NCBI GenBank assembly: GCA_965212005.1
Contig: OZ243038.1
Location: 868,001 to 932,000 of the forward strand
Reading direction: 5' to 3'
DNA from: G965212005 sp965212005
GTDB taxonomy: Bacteria > Pseudomonadota > Gammaproteobacteria > Porifericomitales > Porifericomitaceae
Length of the DNA stretch: 64,000 nucleotides
Positions 18,721 to 26,715 of the stretch are shown piece by piece. Both the position numbers and the translations under genes were made by a program. Below the pieces are notes generated by a model that did no database searches, was not told where the DNA came from, and worked only from the letters and a program-made list of their open reading frames with translations. The stretch's first letter is position 1. Each line of letters starts with the position of its first letter.

Positions 18721-20496
18721 TTATTCCCCCTTGCGCCGGTAGATCTGCACCACCGTGCGCCCCGCCGGGGGCGTGAAGCAGCGGTATTCCAGTTCCGGAC
18801 GCTGGGTCGGATAGGTGAACGCCTGACCGGAATAGACGGTGCGGTAGCCGGCGGGCGCGGTGGCGGTGCCGCTCATGGTCACCACCCATTGCGGGGCCGC
18901 GTCGCTGGCGTACACCGGCACGTTAAGCGCGCGGATTTTTTCCTTCGGCAGTTTGGCGTCGTCCGGCAAGCCGCAGCAGAAAATCAGTTTGTCGCCCAGG
19001 TAATACAACAACACCGCATAGTCCGCCCACGGATTAACAAACACCGTGTCGTCGTGGGCGGCGTTGGCGCGCAGCCAGGTCACCGCTTCGGCAACGGCGG
19101 ATGGATAGGGGCGGTGAATCTCGCGCACCACGGCGGGCAGCACAAAGCGCTCGCTCGGGCAGCCGAAGTGTTTGTGAACGCCTGTCAGCAAGAACGGCCA
19201 GGCGGCAAAGTTGGTGGTCATCAGCACCGCCACGACCACGCCGCCGGCGATTTTATTTTTGCGCCACGTCCAGTCGGCGCACACCGCGGATAGAAACAAG
19301 ACAAACGGCAGCGCCATGACCAGGTAGCGCAGGTCGGCGACCGGATGGGCGAGGGGCTGCACCGAAACCAGGGAGCCGGTCACCACCAGCAGCACGGCGA
19401 ACAATGCCCAGTGCCGCACCGTCCGGTCATCGCGCTCGCCCCCGTCCTCGCCTTTGCCTTCACTTTCGCCGCGCGCCGCTTTGTTGTGCTTTTTTCCGGC
19501 GCGCGAGGCGCGGGAGGAGAGGAACGGCACGGCCAGGTAATACGCCCACCACAACGCCACCCACACCGGCAGCCAGTCGCTGCGCGCCAGGTCGCGGAAG
19601 TAATAGCCCATGAGCGTGACGTGCCGCTCCAGCCATGCGGTTTTATAAAATCCTTCGCCGTATTCCAGCGCCGAGTCGCCGCCGATAATGCCGACCATGA
19701 GCAGGTAACCCCCGCAGGCCGCCATCGCCGCCGCACCGGCCGCCGCCAGTTGCCGCCATTGCCGGCGCGACGTGGCGCGCAGGTGCAGGAGCAAATGCCA
19801 CAGCGCCAGCGATGCGGCGACGGTGAAGCCGATGGCGAAATGATTGAGAAAATTGAGCGTCGTCAAAACAACCAGCCCGCCAAGCCACGCGCCGCCGCCG
19901 CGACCGTGGCGACTGGCGGAGTGCCAAAATCGCTGATAGCAGTAAAAACTCAGCAGCGTGAAGAAAATCGCGTCGGGGTAGTAGCGCCCCTGCCGCGCGT
20001 ACAAAATGACAATCGGCGACAGCGCAAAGAACGCAAACGCGAACACGCGCAAGCGCGGACGCGCCGGAAAGTTTTGCCGCAGCAGCAGGTACAACACCGG
20101 CAGGCAAAGCACGCCGAGCAAGGCATGGAAAAAGCGCACACCGGTCTCCCCGTCGCCAAACAGGACAATGCCGAGCGCGCTGGGAAAGGCCGGCCACGGC
20201 GGGTAGGAGGCCAGGTACAGGTCGTTGTCTATGGCGTATTTGTGCTGGTTGACAAAGGTGCTGCCAAAAAACAGGTTGCGCCCGTCCCAGCCGCTCAGGG
20301 TGCCGTTGGTCACCAGATTGTGCGCCATGATCGCGTTGGTGCCTTCGTCGTGCCACAACGCCGTGTAGTCCAGGTTGACCAGCATCAGGTAGGCTGACAG
20401 GACGGCGACCACCATGACGGCGAGCGTTTCGGCGGGGTTGCCCGGCCGCAACCACGGCTGGCGGCCGAACCATGTGTTGGCGAAAAATCGGGTCAT
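18721..20496 (-). CDS. GT39/ArnT-like GT-C glycosyltransferase
   Basis: A 591-residue membrane protein of the PMT/ArnT superfamily. The first loop has LWHDEGTNAIMAHNL with the acidic DE pair. SYPPWPAF and the RQGRYYPDAIFF stretch are typical of PMT_2-type enzymes. Ten or more membrane segments reach residue ~430; a hydrophilic Lys/Arg-rich loop lies near residue 325 and a periplasmic domain closes the protein. Its 3' end is 22 bases before the DUF2723 gene and its start 31 bases after the GT2-GtrA stop, so the three form one operon. Sugar and acceptor are unknown. Confidence 0.75.
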   Translation of the reverse strand: MTRFFANTWFGRQPWLRPGNPAETLAVMVVAVLSAYLMLVNLDYTALWHDEGTNAIMAHNLVTNGTLSGWDGRNLFFGSTFVNQHKYAIDNDLYLASYPPWPAFPSALGIVLFGDGETGVRFFHALLGVLCLPVLYLLLRQNFPARPRLRVFAFAFFALSPIVILYARQGRYYPDAIFFTLLSFYCYQRFWHSASRHGRGGGAWLGGLVVLTTLNFLNHFAIGFTVAASLALWHLLLHLRATSRRQWRQLAAAGAAAMAACGGYLLMVGIIGGDSALEYGEGFYKTAWLERHVTLMGYYFRDLARSDWLPVWVALWWAYYLAVPFLSSRASRAGKKHNKAARGESEGKGEDGGERDDRTVRHWALFAVLLVVTGSLVSVQPLAHPVADLRYLVMALPFVLFLSAVCADWTWRKNKIAGGVVVAVLMTTNFAAWPFLLTGVHKHFGCPSERFVLPAVVREIHRPYPSAVAEAVTWLRANAAHDDTVFVNPWADYAVLLYYLGDKLIFCCGLPDDAKLPKEKIRALNVPVYASDAAPQWVVTMSGTATAPAGYRTVYSGQAFTYPTQRPELEYRCFTPPAGRTVVQIYRRKGE

Positions 20497-20527
20497 TTCA
20501 TTCGTCTCCCGCGGCGTCCGCCCGCAC

Positions 20528-21637
20528 CTAGCGAAAGGTCCAGTAGGAGTTCAGAAAATAGTTGAGGAACGCCGCCGGCAGGATGGCGCAGCCCTGCAGC
20601 AGCACCGGGCGGGCTTCCGGGAACAACGTGGACAGCACGATAAAGGTGGTGTAACTCAACACCAGCATCATCAGCGAGACGAAGTTGAACTTCAGCCCCC
20701 GTATGCGCTTGCGGCCGGTCAAGGCGCGCTCGGCGAAGGTCCAGTAGTTGTTGAGCAGGAAGTTGGAAATGATGGACAACTCAATGGCGAGCGGCGACGC
20801 CAGCAGTTTGTGCACACCGAGTTCGAGCAGCACCTGGAAAGAGCCGAGGTTGATGAGCACCCCGCTGAGGCCGGTGATGGCGAACTTGATGAAGGTGCGG
20901 TGGTTGACGAGCCGCAACCACCAGGCGTGATAGAAAAACCCGATCAGGTCGCGCACGCCCAGCTTGGTATACCCGCGCTCGCGCTCGCGGAAGTACACCG
21001 GCTCTTCAATGATGCGCGCGCCGGCGTGAATCAGGCGGTGCAGCAGCACGATCTGGAAGGCATAGCCCTGCACGCGAATGTTCTCGACCTTCGCGGCCCG
21101 CAACACTTCGGCCTTGATCGCCCTGAACCCCGCGGTGCAGTCGCGCACGGCGGCCAGCCCGGCGACCCATCGCGCCATGCGGTTGCCCCACCGCGACAGC
21201 AGCCGGCGGCGCGCCGACCAGCGCGCATCAACGGCGCCACCGGCGACGTAGCGGCTGCCGATGGCGACGTCGGCGCCGGCTTTGAGGTGCGCCAGCAGTT
21301 TGCGTGCGTCCGCGGGGTCGTGGGAGAAGTCGGCGTCCATCTGCACGATCACGTCCGCGCCCAGCACCGTGAGCGCGTGGCTAATCCCCCGCACGTAGGC
21401 GTCGCCCAGCCCGCGGTGCCGCCCTTCCAGAATGTGCACGCGGCGTTCGTTCTCGTTCTCGGCGAACTCCCGCACCAGGCGCGCCGTGCCGTCGGGACTT
21501 TCATCGTCAACGATCAGGAACGCGGTGGCGTCGTCCCGGTACAACGCACACAGGCACCGCAACAACGGCGTCACGTTGAGCGCTTCGTTGTAGGTGGGGA
21601 TGACAAAGCACACTCGGGTTGTAGGGGCTGGCTTCAA
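20528..21637 (-). CDS. Dolichol-phosphate-mannose-synthase-like GT2 fused to GtrA
   Basis: Residues 1-240 are a GT2 glycosyltransferase of the DPM1 type: CFVIPTYNEALNV, LIVDDESPDGTA, the QMDADFSHDP metal site, and GSRYVAGGAVD. It would link a nucleotide sugar (mannose or glucose) to polyprenyl phosphate. Residues 245-369 form a GtrA domain with four membrane segments (FIKFAITGLSGVLINLGSF, FLLNNYWTF, FLNYFLNSYWTF). This fusion is well known in bacteria and archaea. As the first gene of its operon it is the natural donor maker for the GT-C enzymes nearby. Which sugar is used cannot be read from the sequence. Confidence 0.88.
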   Translation of the reverse strand: MKPAPTTRVCFVIPTYNEALNVTPLLRCLCALYRDDATAFLIVDDESPDGTARLVREFAENENERRVHILEGRHRGLGDAYVRGISHALTVLGADVIVQMDADFSHDPADARKLLAHLKAGADVAIGSRYVAGGAVDARWSARRRLLSRWGNRMARWVAGLAAVRDCTAGFRAIKAEVLRAAKVENIRVQGYAFQIVLLHRLIHAGARIIEEPVYFRERERGYTKLGVRDLIGFFYHAWWLRLVNHRTFIKFAITGLSGVLINLGSFQVLLELGVHKLLASPLAIELSIISNFLLNNYWTFAERALTGRKRIRGLKFNFVSLMMLVLSYTTFIVLSTLFPEARPVLLQGCAILPAAFLNYFLNSYWTFR

Positions 21638-21861
21638 ACGAGTTTCTCCAAGGCTGCGATATCTCAGCCCACATGTTCTTTATTCAGGCCTGTTTATATA
21701 TTGAAACCGGGATATCCAAGGGGATATCAAGCGCACCTCCGGAAAATCCAGGCACGGCTCAGTTTATCACGGACAGACAGTGTATAGCTCCATAACATTA
21801 TGGCATGCCGGGTGGTTGATCAGCAGGGATTGTACAGGAGACCGCAACGCCAGGGGGTCGT

Positions 21862-22158
21862 GATGCCATTGGTGGCGAGGGCGAAGCGGAAGCGGCTGGC
21901 GTGATCGGTGGAGGTGAAGATAGATTGGCGGCAGCCATTGATGAAATGCAGCACCGTATCAAAGGCCACGCAGTGGCCGGGGATGGCAGTGCGCAGGTTG
22001 CAGCCGAGGCGCGGGCGGAACTTGCGTTTCAAGGACCTGGAGCGACCCTTGGGGTCGAGGCGCAGCGGCGTGCCGCGCATCTTGTCGGGGGCGGCGGCAA
22101 CCAGCCGCCCGATGGTGCGGGCGCCGGGGCACGGCAGGCGGTGCCCGGCGCACCACGG
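21862..22158 (-). pseudogene. IS481-like transposase, middle part (interrupted by IS3 element)
   Basis: The frame gives ARTIGRLVAAAPDKMRG, then CVAFDTVLHFINGCRQSIF with the first catalytic Asp, and ASRFRFALATNGI, the start of the integrase core. It continues at 23362 on the far side of the inserted IS3 element. At 21862 it breaks off exactly where the C-terminal half at 2346-2816 begins. With no C-terminus here the gene is dead. Confidence 0.7.
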
Positions 22159-22208
22159 TGACCTTCCCCCTGTTGGGTAGCCATTCAAAGAGAGACAAAA
22201 ACATCATA

Positions 22209-23168
22209 TCATGCAGCCTCTGCCTCAAACACGGTCGGTGCCCGATAGCCCAATGAGCTGTGTGGTCGTACATTGTTGTAGTGATGTCGCCAGTCGTTGA
22301 TGATCTGCCTGGCATCATTGATCGATCTAAACCAATGTTGATTCAGGCAGCCGTCACGGAAGCGTCCGTTGAAGCTCTCAACATAAGCATTCTGGGTGGG
22401 TTTCCCAGGCTGGATGAAGCAGAGTTTTACTTTGGTTTTGTGTGCCCAGAAAAACATGGCCTTGCTGGTCAGTTCCGGACCATTGTCCAGCACGATCGAG
22501 GTGGGCAATGAGCGCGTCATGGCGAGTTCATCCAGATAGCGCGCCAGACGAGCGCCGGAGATGGACGTGTCAACCAGTTGACCAACACATTTTCGAGAGA
22601 AGTCATCTATGATGCTTAGGATCCGGAACCGTCGGCCATTCGCCAATTGGTCGTGCACAAAGTCCAATGACCAACGTTCGTTCACCCGGGTAGGTAATGC
22701 CATCGGTATCCGAGGTTGGTGGAGCTTCTTACGCCGCCTGGTTCTTATTTGCATGCCGAGCGCTGTATACAGTCTATAGGTGCGTTTGCGGTTGACCACC
22801 AGGCCCTGGGCCTTGAGCAATGCATGCAACATCAGATACCCGTATCGCGGGTAGCGCTCAGCCAGTTCCTTGAGCCGCTCTTTTAGTGCGCCGTCATTGT
22901 GTGGAATGGCCTGGTAGGCAGCCGCTTTGCGGCTGAGTAGTGCCAGCCGGCACGCCCTACGTTGACTCATGGGATAGGCCGACTGCATATACACGACGGC
23001 GCCGCGTCGCTGCGCCGGCCTCACCATTTTTTTCCGAGTACGTCCTCCAGTGCGGTCTTTTCCAACAACGTATCGGCCAACAATCGTTTCAACTTCGCAT
23101 TTTCCGCCTCCAGCGCCCGCAATCGCTTTGCTTCCGAGACCTCCATGCCACCATACTTCGCTTTCCAT
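22209..23168 (-). CDS. IS3-family transposase OrfB (DDE integrase core)
   Basis: The integrase core carries the three catalytic acidic residues in ERWSLDFVHD, IVLDNGPE and the NAYVESFNGRFRDGCLN segment, the last holding the Glu. It ends with the usual RPHSSLGYRAPTVF. The first ~55 codons of the open frame overlap orfA and are probably not used independently; the functional protein is expected to be the OrfAB fusion made by frameshifting. The frame is intact, so the element may still be active. Confidence 0.88.
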   Translation of the reverse strand: MESEVWWHGGLGSKAIAGAGGGKCEVETIVGRYVVGKDRTGGRTRKKMVRPAQRRGAVVYMQSAYPMSQRRACRLALLSRKAAAYQAIPHNDGALKERLKELAERYPRYGYLMLHALLKAQGLVVNRKRTYRLYTALGMQIRTRRRKKLHQPRIPMALPTRVNERWSLDFVHDQLANGRRFRILSIIDDFSRKCVGQLVDTSISGARLARYLDELAMTRSLPTSIVLDNGPELTSKAMFFWAHKTKVKLCFIQPGKPTQNAYVESFNGRFRDGCLNQHWFRSINDARQIINDWRHHYNNVRPHSSLGYRAPTVFEAEAA

Positions 23169-23287
23169 CGATACAGCGTGCCGTTGGCTATGCCGTGCTT
23201 ACGGACCACGTTCTGCGCCGGCATGCCAGCTTCATGCTCCTTCAAAATACCAATGATCTGTTCTTCACTGTAACGCTTGCTTTTCAT
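23021..23287 (-). CDS. IS3-family transposase OrfA
   Basis: An 88-residue protein with the IS3 OrfA fold: a helix-turn-helix (KRYSEEQIIGILKEHEAGM, then RKHGIANGTLYRWKAKYGG) that binds the element ends, and a leucine-zipper-like tail (LRALEAENAKLKRLLAD). The frame overlaps orfB. In this family a -1 ribosomal frameshift in the overlap joins OrfA to OrfB; the AAAAAAAT run at 23022-23029 (seen as TTTTTT on the minus-strand complement) is a likely slip site. Confidence 0.88.
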   Translation of the reverse strand: MKSKRYSEEQIIGILKEHEAGMPAQNVVRKHGIANGTLYRWKAKYGGMEVSEAKRLRALEAENAKLKRLLADTLLEKTALEDVLGKKW

Positions 23288-23361
23288 TTTGAGACCTCCA
23301 TATGGTCGATTCTATGGGAAAAGTCTCTTTGAAACTGGCTACCTTTTCGGGGGAAAGGTCA

Positions 23362-23635
23362 ACGGCACTAGCAGCCCCTGCAGTTTCTCTTTGCCGCAGT
23401 TAGGGAAGCGCCGGCGCAGCTCGCGGATATGCGTGATGATCTCCGCCGGCCATTGCCGCCGGCGCCTTTGCTTCGGCGCTCGGCTGCGGTCCTGCAGCGC
23501 ACGACGCCCGATTTCGCGCCAGCCGCGGCACCAGGCGTAGAGCGAGGAGCGGCTGGTGTGATCCATGGTTGCCGCCAGACCGTGTTTTTCCCAGAATACT
23601 AAAGCGTCGCGCTTTTGCTTTGCCTAAAGGCTCAT
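23362..23635 (-). pseudogene. IS481-like transposase, N-terminal part with early stop
   Basis: From ATG 23635 the frame reads MSL, then a TAG, then AKQKRDALVFWEKHGLAATM, and continues as an N-terminal helix-turn-helix (TSRSSLYAWCRGWREIG) to PNCGKEKLQGLLV at the IS3 insertion point. It is the front part of the gene whose middle lies at 21862-22158. The in-frame amber codon and the insertion make it inactive. Confidence 0.7.
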
Positions 23636-23870
23636 GTTGCTCTCCTTTATGCCTGAAGAAGCAACATTGCAAAAGCCGCGTACGCGGAAGCCGATGTGCT
23701 GGATCAGCTTGTCGGCTTCCTTTTTTCAGCAGCCCATGAGTCCAATATGTTTCTGGCCCTATGCAGCCCCGCGGGATCAAAACTTTCTAAGTATCCTGCA
23801 TGCAGGCAGAAACCGGCTATAGCGCCCATTGTACCATTTCGGCGGGAAGAGAAAATGGGATAATGGCATA

Positions 23871-23929
23871 ATCTAAGCGCACCCCTGATAAGGGTGAGGT
23901 CGGAAGTTCAAGTCTTCCCAGACCCACCA
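23871..23929 (+). pseudogene. tRNA-Ile(GAT) 3' part
   Basis: The anticodon arm (CACCC-CTGATAA-GGGTG), variable loop, T arm (GGAAG-TTCAAGT-CTTCC) and acceptor strand ending in CAGACCCACCA are well formed. The 5' acceptor strand and D arm are replaced by unrelated sequence. It matches the tRNA-Ile at 36649-36725 almost exactly over this length. Forty bases further comes a pseudo-tRNA-Ala, the same order as in the 16S-23S spacer of rRNA operons. Confidence 0.75.
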
Positions 23930-23968
23930 TCGTGCAAGCAATCGGGCGGACGGATCCTGTCCAATGGC

Positions 23969-24043
23969 GGGGCCATGGTTTTGTCGGGAGAGCGCGAACT
24001 TGTGCGCAGGAGGTCGGCGGTTTGATCCCGCCTGGTTCCACCA
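23969..24043 (+). pseudogene. tRNA-Ala(TGC)-like pseudogene
   Basis: A 75-base stretch starts GGGGCCATGG and ends CCTGGTTCCACCA. GGGAGAGCGC, GCGCAGGAGGTCGGCGG and TTTGATCCCGCC follow the tRNA-Ala(TGC) pattern. The anticodon stem and loop are damaged (GAACTTGTGC in place of a TTTGCA-type loop), the D arm is altered, and the T loop is TTTGATC rather than TTCGATC. It is therefore a decayed tRNA-Ala from an rRNA-operon spacer. Confidence 0.65.
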
Positions 24044-24159
24044 ATATGTATCCGTGTGGGTTGGGTTGAATTTGCACAGCTGACCAGACATAAAATCTAA
24101 AAAAGACTTTTTTCTGGTTCTTCTGGGCAATAGATCGGTATTTTAGCGTAATAAGTCAG

Positions 24160-24300
24160 CTACCATAAAAGCAAATAATCCTGGATCACATAATGGGTAT
24201 GACACCGGGCTTTCAGATCGATCAGCTTTACTTGATACCATCCACCCAAACATTCTGTTACATCTTTGCCGGTCATCTCAATCAGCTGTGCCGATAGCAT
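24160..24300 (-). CDS. Possible short ORF, 46 residues
   Basis: From ATG 24300 a 46-codon frame (MLSAQLIEMTGKDVTECLGG, ending DYLLLW) runs to a TAG, and it is open further upstream. It lies 75 bases downstream of the LuxR-type gene on the same strand. I see no family and no clear ribosome binding site; it may equally be the tail of an eroded gene. The rest of 24044-24375 is AT-rich with no recognised feature. Confidence 0.25.
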   Translation of the reverse strand: MLSAQLIEMTGKDVTECLGGWYQVKLIDLKARCHTHYVIQDYLLLW

Positions 24301-24375
24301 TATAAAGAAATGCACGGTACCTGCGACCTATGGGGAGTTCAATTTATTAAGACCTGCACACTAAGAAATAAACGA

Positions 24376-25245
24376 TCATGTTGTCGGGCTTTCTTTGGCA
24401 GGAATCCTCTGATTTGCCGATTGTTTTAGCAGTTCCAGTGGATCTCGTTCTTCGGCACGCTTGGCAAAATCAAGTGCCAGGAAAAAGAGATGATGCAACT
24501 GGGAATGAGAACTGACATTCAGCTTTCGGTAGATAATTTTTCGGTAGGATCTTTCCGTTTCCGGAGAGATATTCATTGCTCTGGCTATCGATTTTGAGGA
24601 TCCCCCCGCTAATATATAGTTTACTACTCTTTTCTCCTGCCTGGTCAGTACCGAGCTGCCAAAATTTTTTAACGCTCTGTGGAGATAATCCGGAAAAGAG
24701 AATGTTTCATTTTCCATATATTCCCAATTTTTTGCGATCAGTGAGATGAATGTTGGCTCAAAAAATTTAAGGGTATGGGTTTCCGGTTTAGTGTAAGCAT
24801 TGAATTTTTTTGTGCGCGCTAATGATCCTACAATGGCAACGCCGTTACGGAGGGGGTTTAAATAGAAAATCTGGTCAATCAGTCCACTATGGCCATAGTA
24901 TTTATGATAATATTCGCTGTCGAAAAAATCGGCCGGCACTATCTCCTTGAAGTGAAAAAACCCCTGTTTCCCCGCCTGGAATTTTTGGTAAATAGGACTA
25001 AGTAAAAAAGCATCCTGTTGTACGTATCTATTGTAAAATACGTTACGGTATTCCTCTGCAATTTCGTCATATAATATTTTTGGGCGCGCGCCGATTCCGT
25101 AAGCCATAATCACCGAGCTATCAAAGTCGGCAATTGATCTTACCAACTCTAACATTAGTTTCGGAAACTCAGGCTGGTGAAGTGCCTCGATCAAATAAGC
25201 AAGCTTCATCAACCAATCTTGTTCCTTTATGTGGTTACCAGTCAT
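24376..25245 (-). CDS. LuxR-family transcriptional regulator
   Basis: A 289-residue protein. The C-terminal GerE/LuxR helix-turn-helix (LTRQEKRVVNYILAGGSS, then KSIARAMNISPETERSYRKI, then LNVSSHSQL) lies at residues 210-265. The N-terminal ~180 residues form an alpha/beta domain (FDSSVIMAYG, FYNRYVQQDAF, GLIDQIFYLNP), resembling a ligand-sensing PAS/GAF-like or autoinducer-binding domain, but without the conserved Trp/Tyr/Asp set of true AHL receptors. It is divergent from the catabolic genes starting at 25453 and shares a 210-base intergenic region with them, so it probably controls them. Confidence 0.8.
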   Translation of the reverse strand: MTGNHIKEQDWLMKLAYLIEALHQPEFPKLMLELVRSIADFDSSVIMAYGIGARPKILYDEIAEEYRNVFYNRYVQQDAFLLSPIYQKFQAGKQGFFHFKEIVPADFFDSEYYHKYYGHSGLIDQIFYLNPLRNGVAIVGSLARTKKFNAYTKPETHTLKFFEPTFISLIAKNWEYMENETFSFPDYLHRALKNFGSSVLTRQEKRVVNYILAGGSSKSIARAMNISPETERSYRKIIYRKLNVSSHSQLHHLFFLALDFAKRAEERDPLELLKQSANQRIPAKESPTT

Positions 25246-25455
25246 AATAGGCTAGCCTATATGGATTGCTCTGTCAGTTAATGCTCCTGAATCAGGAGCA
25301 AGAAAGTGCCCCTTTGCCAAGCGGATTTATAACCATAATTGTAGCAGATGGGCAAGCATCAAGCTTTTTTTCTGATTTTATGTTAGCAATGATATACCCC
25401 CCTCATTTATGGGTAGTTATAGATTGCCAGATAATTAATACTATTATATATTGTG

Positions 25456-26715
25456 ATGAGTTCAAATCTGCTTGATTTACGTATAAATGGCGAGCGTCTG
25501 TGGGAAAATTTGATGACGATGGGCACAATTGGCGCAACCCCCAAAGGCGGTTGTAATCGACAGGCGATGACCGATGAAGACAAGGCTGGGCGAGAACTAT
25601 TTATGCGTTGGTGTAAAGACACAAACTGCAGTGTTAGAATCGATCAAATAGGCAATATATTTGCCAGACGCAAGGGTAAATCATCTGAGTTGCCTCCCGT
25701 TATGATAGGCAGTCACCTTGATACTCAGCCTACCGGCGGTAAATTTGACGGGGTCTATGGTGTTTTGGCCGGAGTGGAGATATTGAGAACACTTGAAGAA
25801 AACGCTATTGAAACAGATCACCCCCTTGAAGTTGTTGTGTGGACTAATGAAGAAGGCGCCAGGTTTGCCCCGGCCATGATGGGATCCGGTGTCTGGAGCG
25901 GGGTATTTGATCTTGAAAAAATGTATAAAGTCACAGATAAAAAGGGTGTATCGCTCGGAAGTGAGCTGAAACGCCTGGGCTACAAGGGCAATGTTCCCGC
26001 TGAATCAGACTCAATCAAAGCGGCTTTTGAGGTCCATATTGAGCAGGGCCCGATTCTGGAGGCCGAGGGAAAGCAAATCGGTATAGTGACTGGGGGACAA
26101 GGACTTCGTTGGTATGATTTGGTGATAGAAGGTGAACCTTGTCATGCCGGACCGTCGCCGATGGAATCGCGACGCGACCCATTTACCGGATTACTACCGA
26201 TCTTGCAGCAGTGCTATGACCTTGCGGCTCAATATGCTCCCTGGGGAAGAGCAACCTTTGGCGATATCCGGGCGGAACCCGGCTCCCGCAATACAGTACC
26301 TGAAAGGCTGTTTGTTAATATCGATCTGCGGCACCCTGATGCAACCGTCCTTGATCGAATGGATGAAACGCTCAGAGCCAGCGTTATAAAAGAATGCAAA
26401 TCGCGAGGGCTAAAAGGGTTGATTGACGAATTGTGGCATATGCCGGCCACGATTTTTTCGGCACAATGTGTTAAGGCTATCGGGCAGGCTACCGATCATT
26501 TAGGTTATAGCCATATGGAAATAATCAGTGGTGCCGGACATGATTCGGTCCATATTGCTACAGTAGCACCTGCGGCTATGATTTTTGTGCCCTGTGAGAG
26601 AGGCATTTCTCATAACGAAGCGGAGAATGCCAAACCGGAGGATCTCGAAGCCGGCACCAATGTTTTGCTGCATGCAGTGCTGAAAATGGCACAGGATGAG
26701 CGACTAAATAGCTAA
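25456..26715 (+). CDS. M20-family N-carbamoyl amidohydrolase
   Basis: A 419-residue zinc enzyme of the hydantoinase/carbamoylase group (N-carbamoyl-L-amino-acid hydrolase, beta-ureidopropionase, allantoate amidohydrolase). Metal ligands are visible in IGSHLDTQPTGGKFDGVYG, WTNEEGARFAP, HIEQGP and the late GAGHDS. The family removes a carbamoyl group as CO2 and ammonia. In this island the likely substrate is N-carbamoylputrescine, made from agmatine by the deiminase at 29922; that is inference, since the known enzymes for this step are of the nitrilase type. Beta-ureidopropionase is the main alternative. GTG at 25453 could also serve as start. No clear ribosome binding site. Confidence 0.85.
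   Translation: MSSNLLDLRINGERLWENLMTMGTIGATPKGGCNRQAMTDEDKAGRELFMRWCKDTNCSVRIDQIGNIFARRKGKSSELPPVMIGSHLDTQPTGGKFDGVYGVLAGVEILRTLEENAIETDHPLEVVVWTNEEGARFAPAMMGSGVWSGVFDLEKMYKVTDKKGVSLGSELKRLGYKGNVPAESDSIKAAFEVHIEQGPILEAEGKQIGIVTGGQGLRWYDLVIEGEPCHAGPSPMESRRDPFTGLLPILQQCYDLAAQYAPWGRATFGDIRAEPGSRNTVPERLFVNIDLRHPDATVLDRMDETLRASVIKECKSRGLKGLIDELWHMPATIFSAQCVKAIGQATDHLGYSHMEIISGAGHDSVHIATVAPAAMIFVPCERGISHNEAENAKPEDLEAGTNVLLHAVLKMAQDERLNS

Larger units (their letters stand above)
22159..23361 (-). mobile_element. Complete IS3-family insertion sequence (1203 bp)
   Basis: The ends are imperfect inverted repeats of about 38 bases. The left reads TGACCTTCCCCC then GGTAGCCATTCAAAGAGA; the complement of the right reads TGACCTTTCCCCC then GGTAGCCAGTTTCAAAGAGA. 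Both begin with TG. A 4-base direct repeat ACGG flanks the element (22155-22158 and 23362-23365), the expected target duplication. Inside are orfA and orfB in overlapping frames. The insertion split an older IS481-like transposase gene. A broken piece of the same element lies at 36726-36845. Confidence 0.9.
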
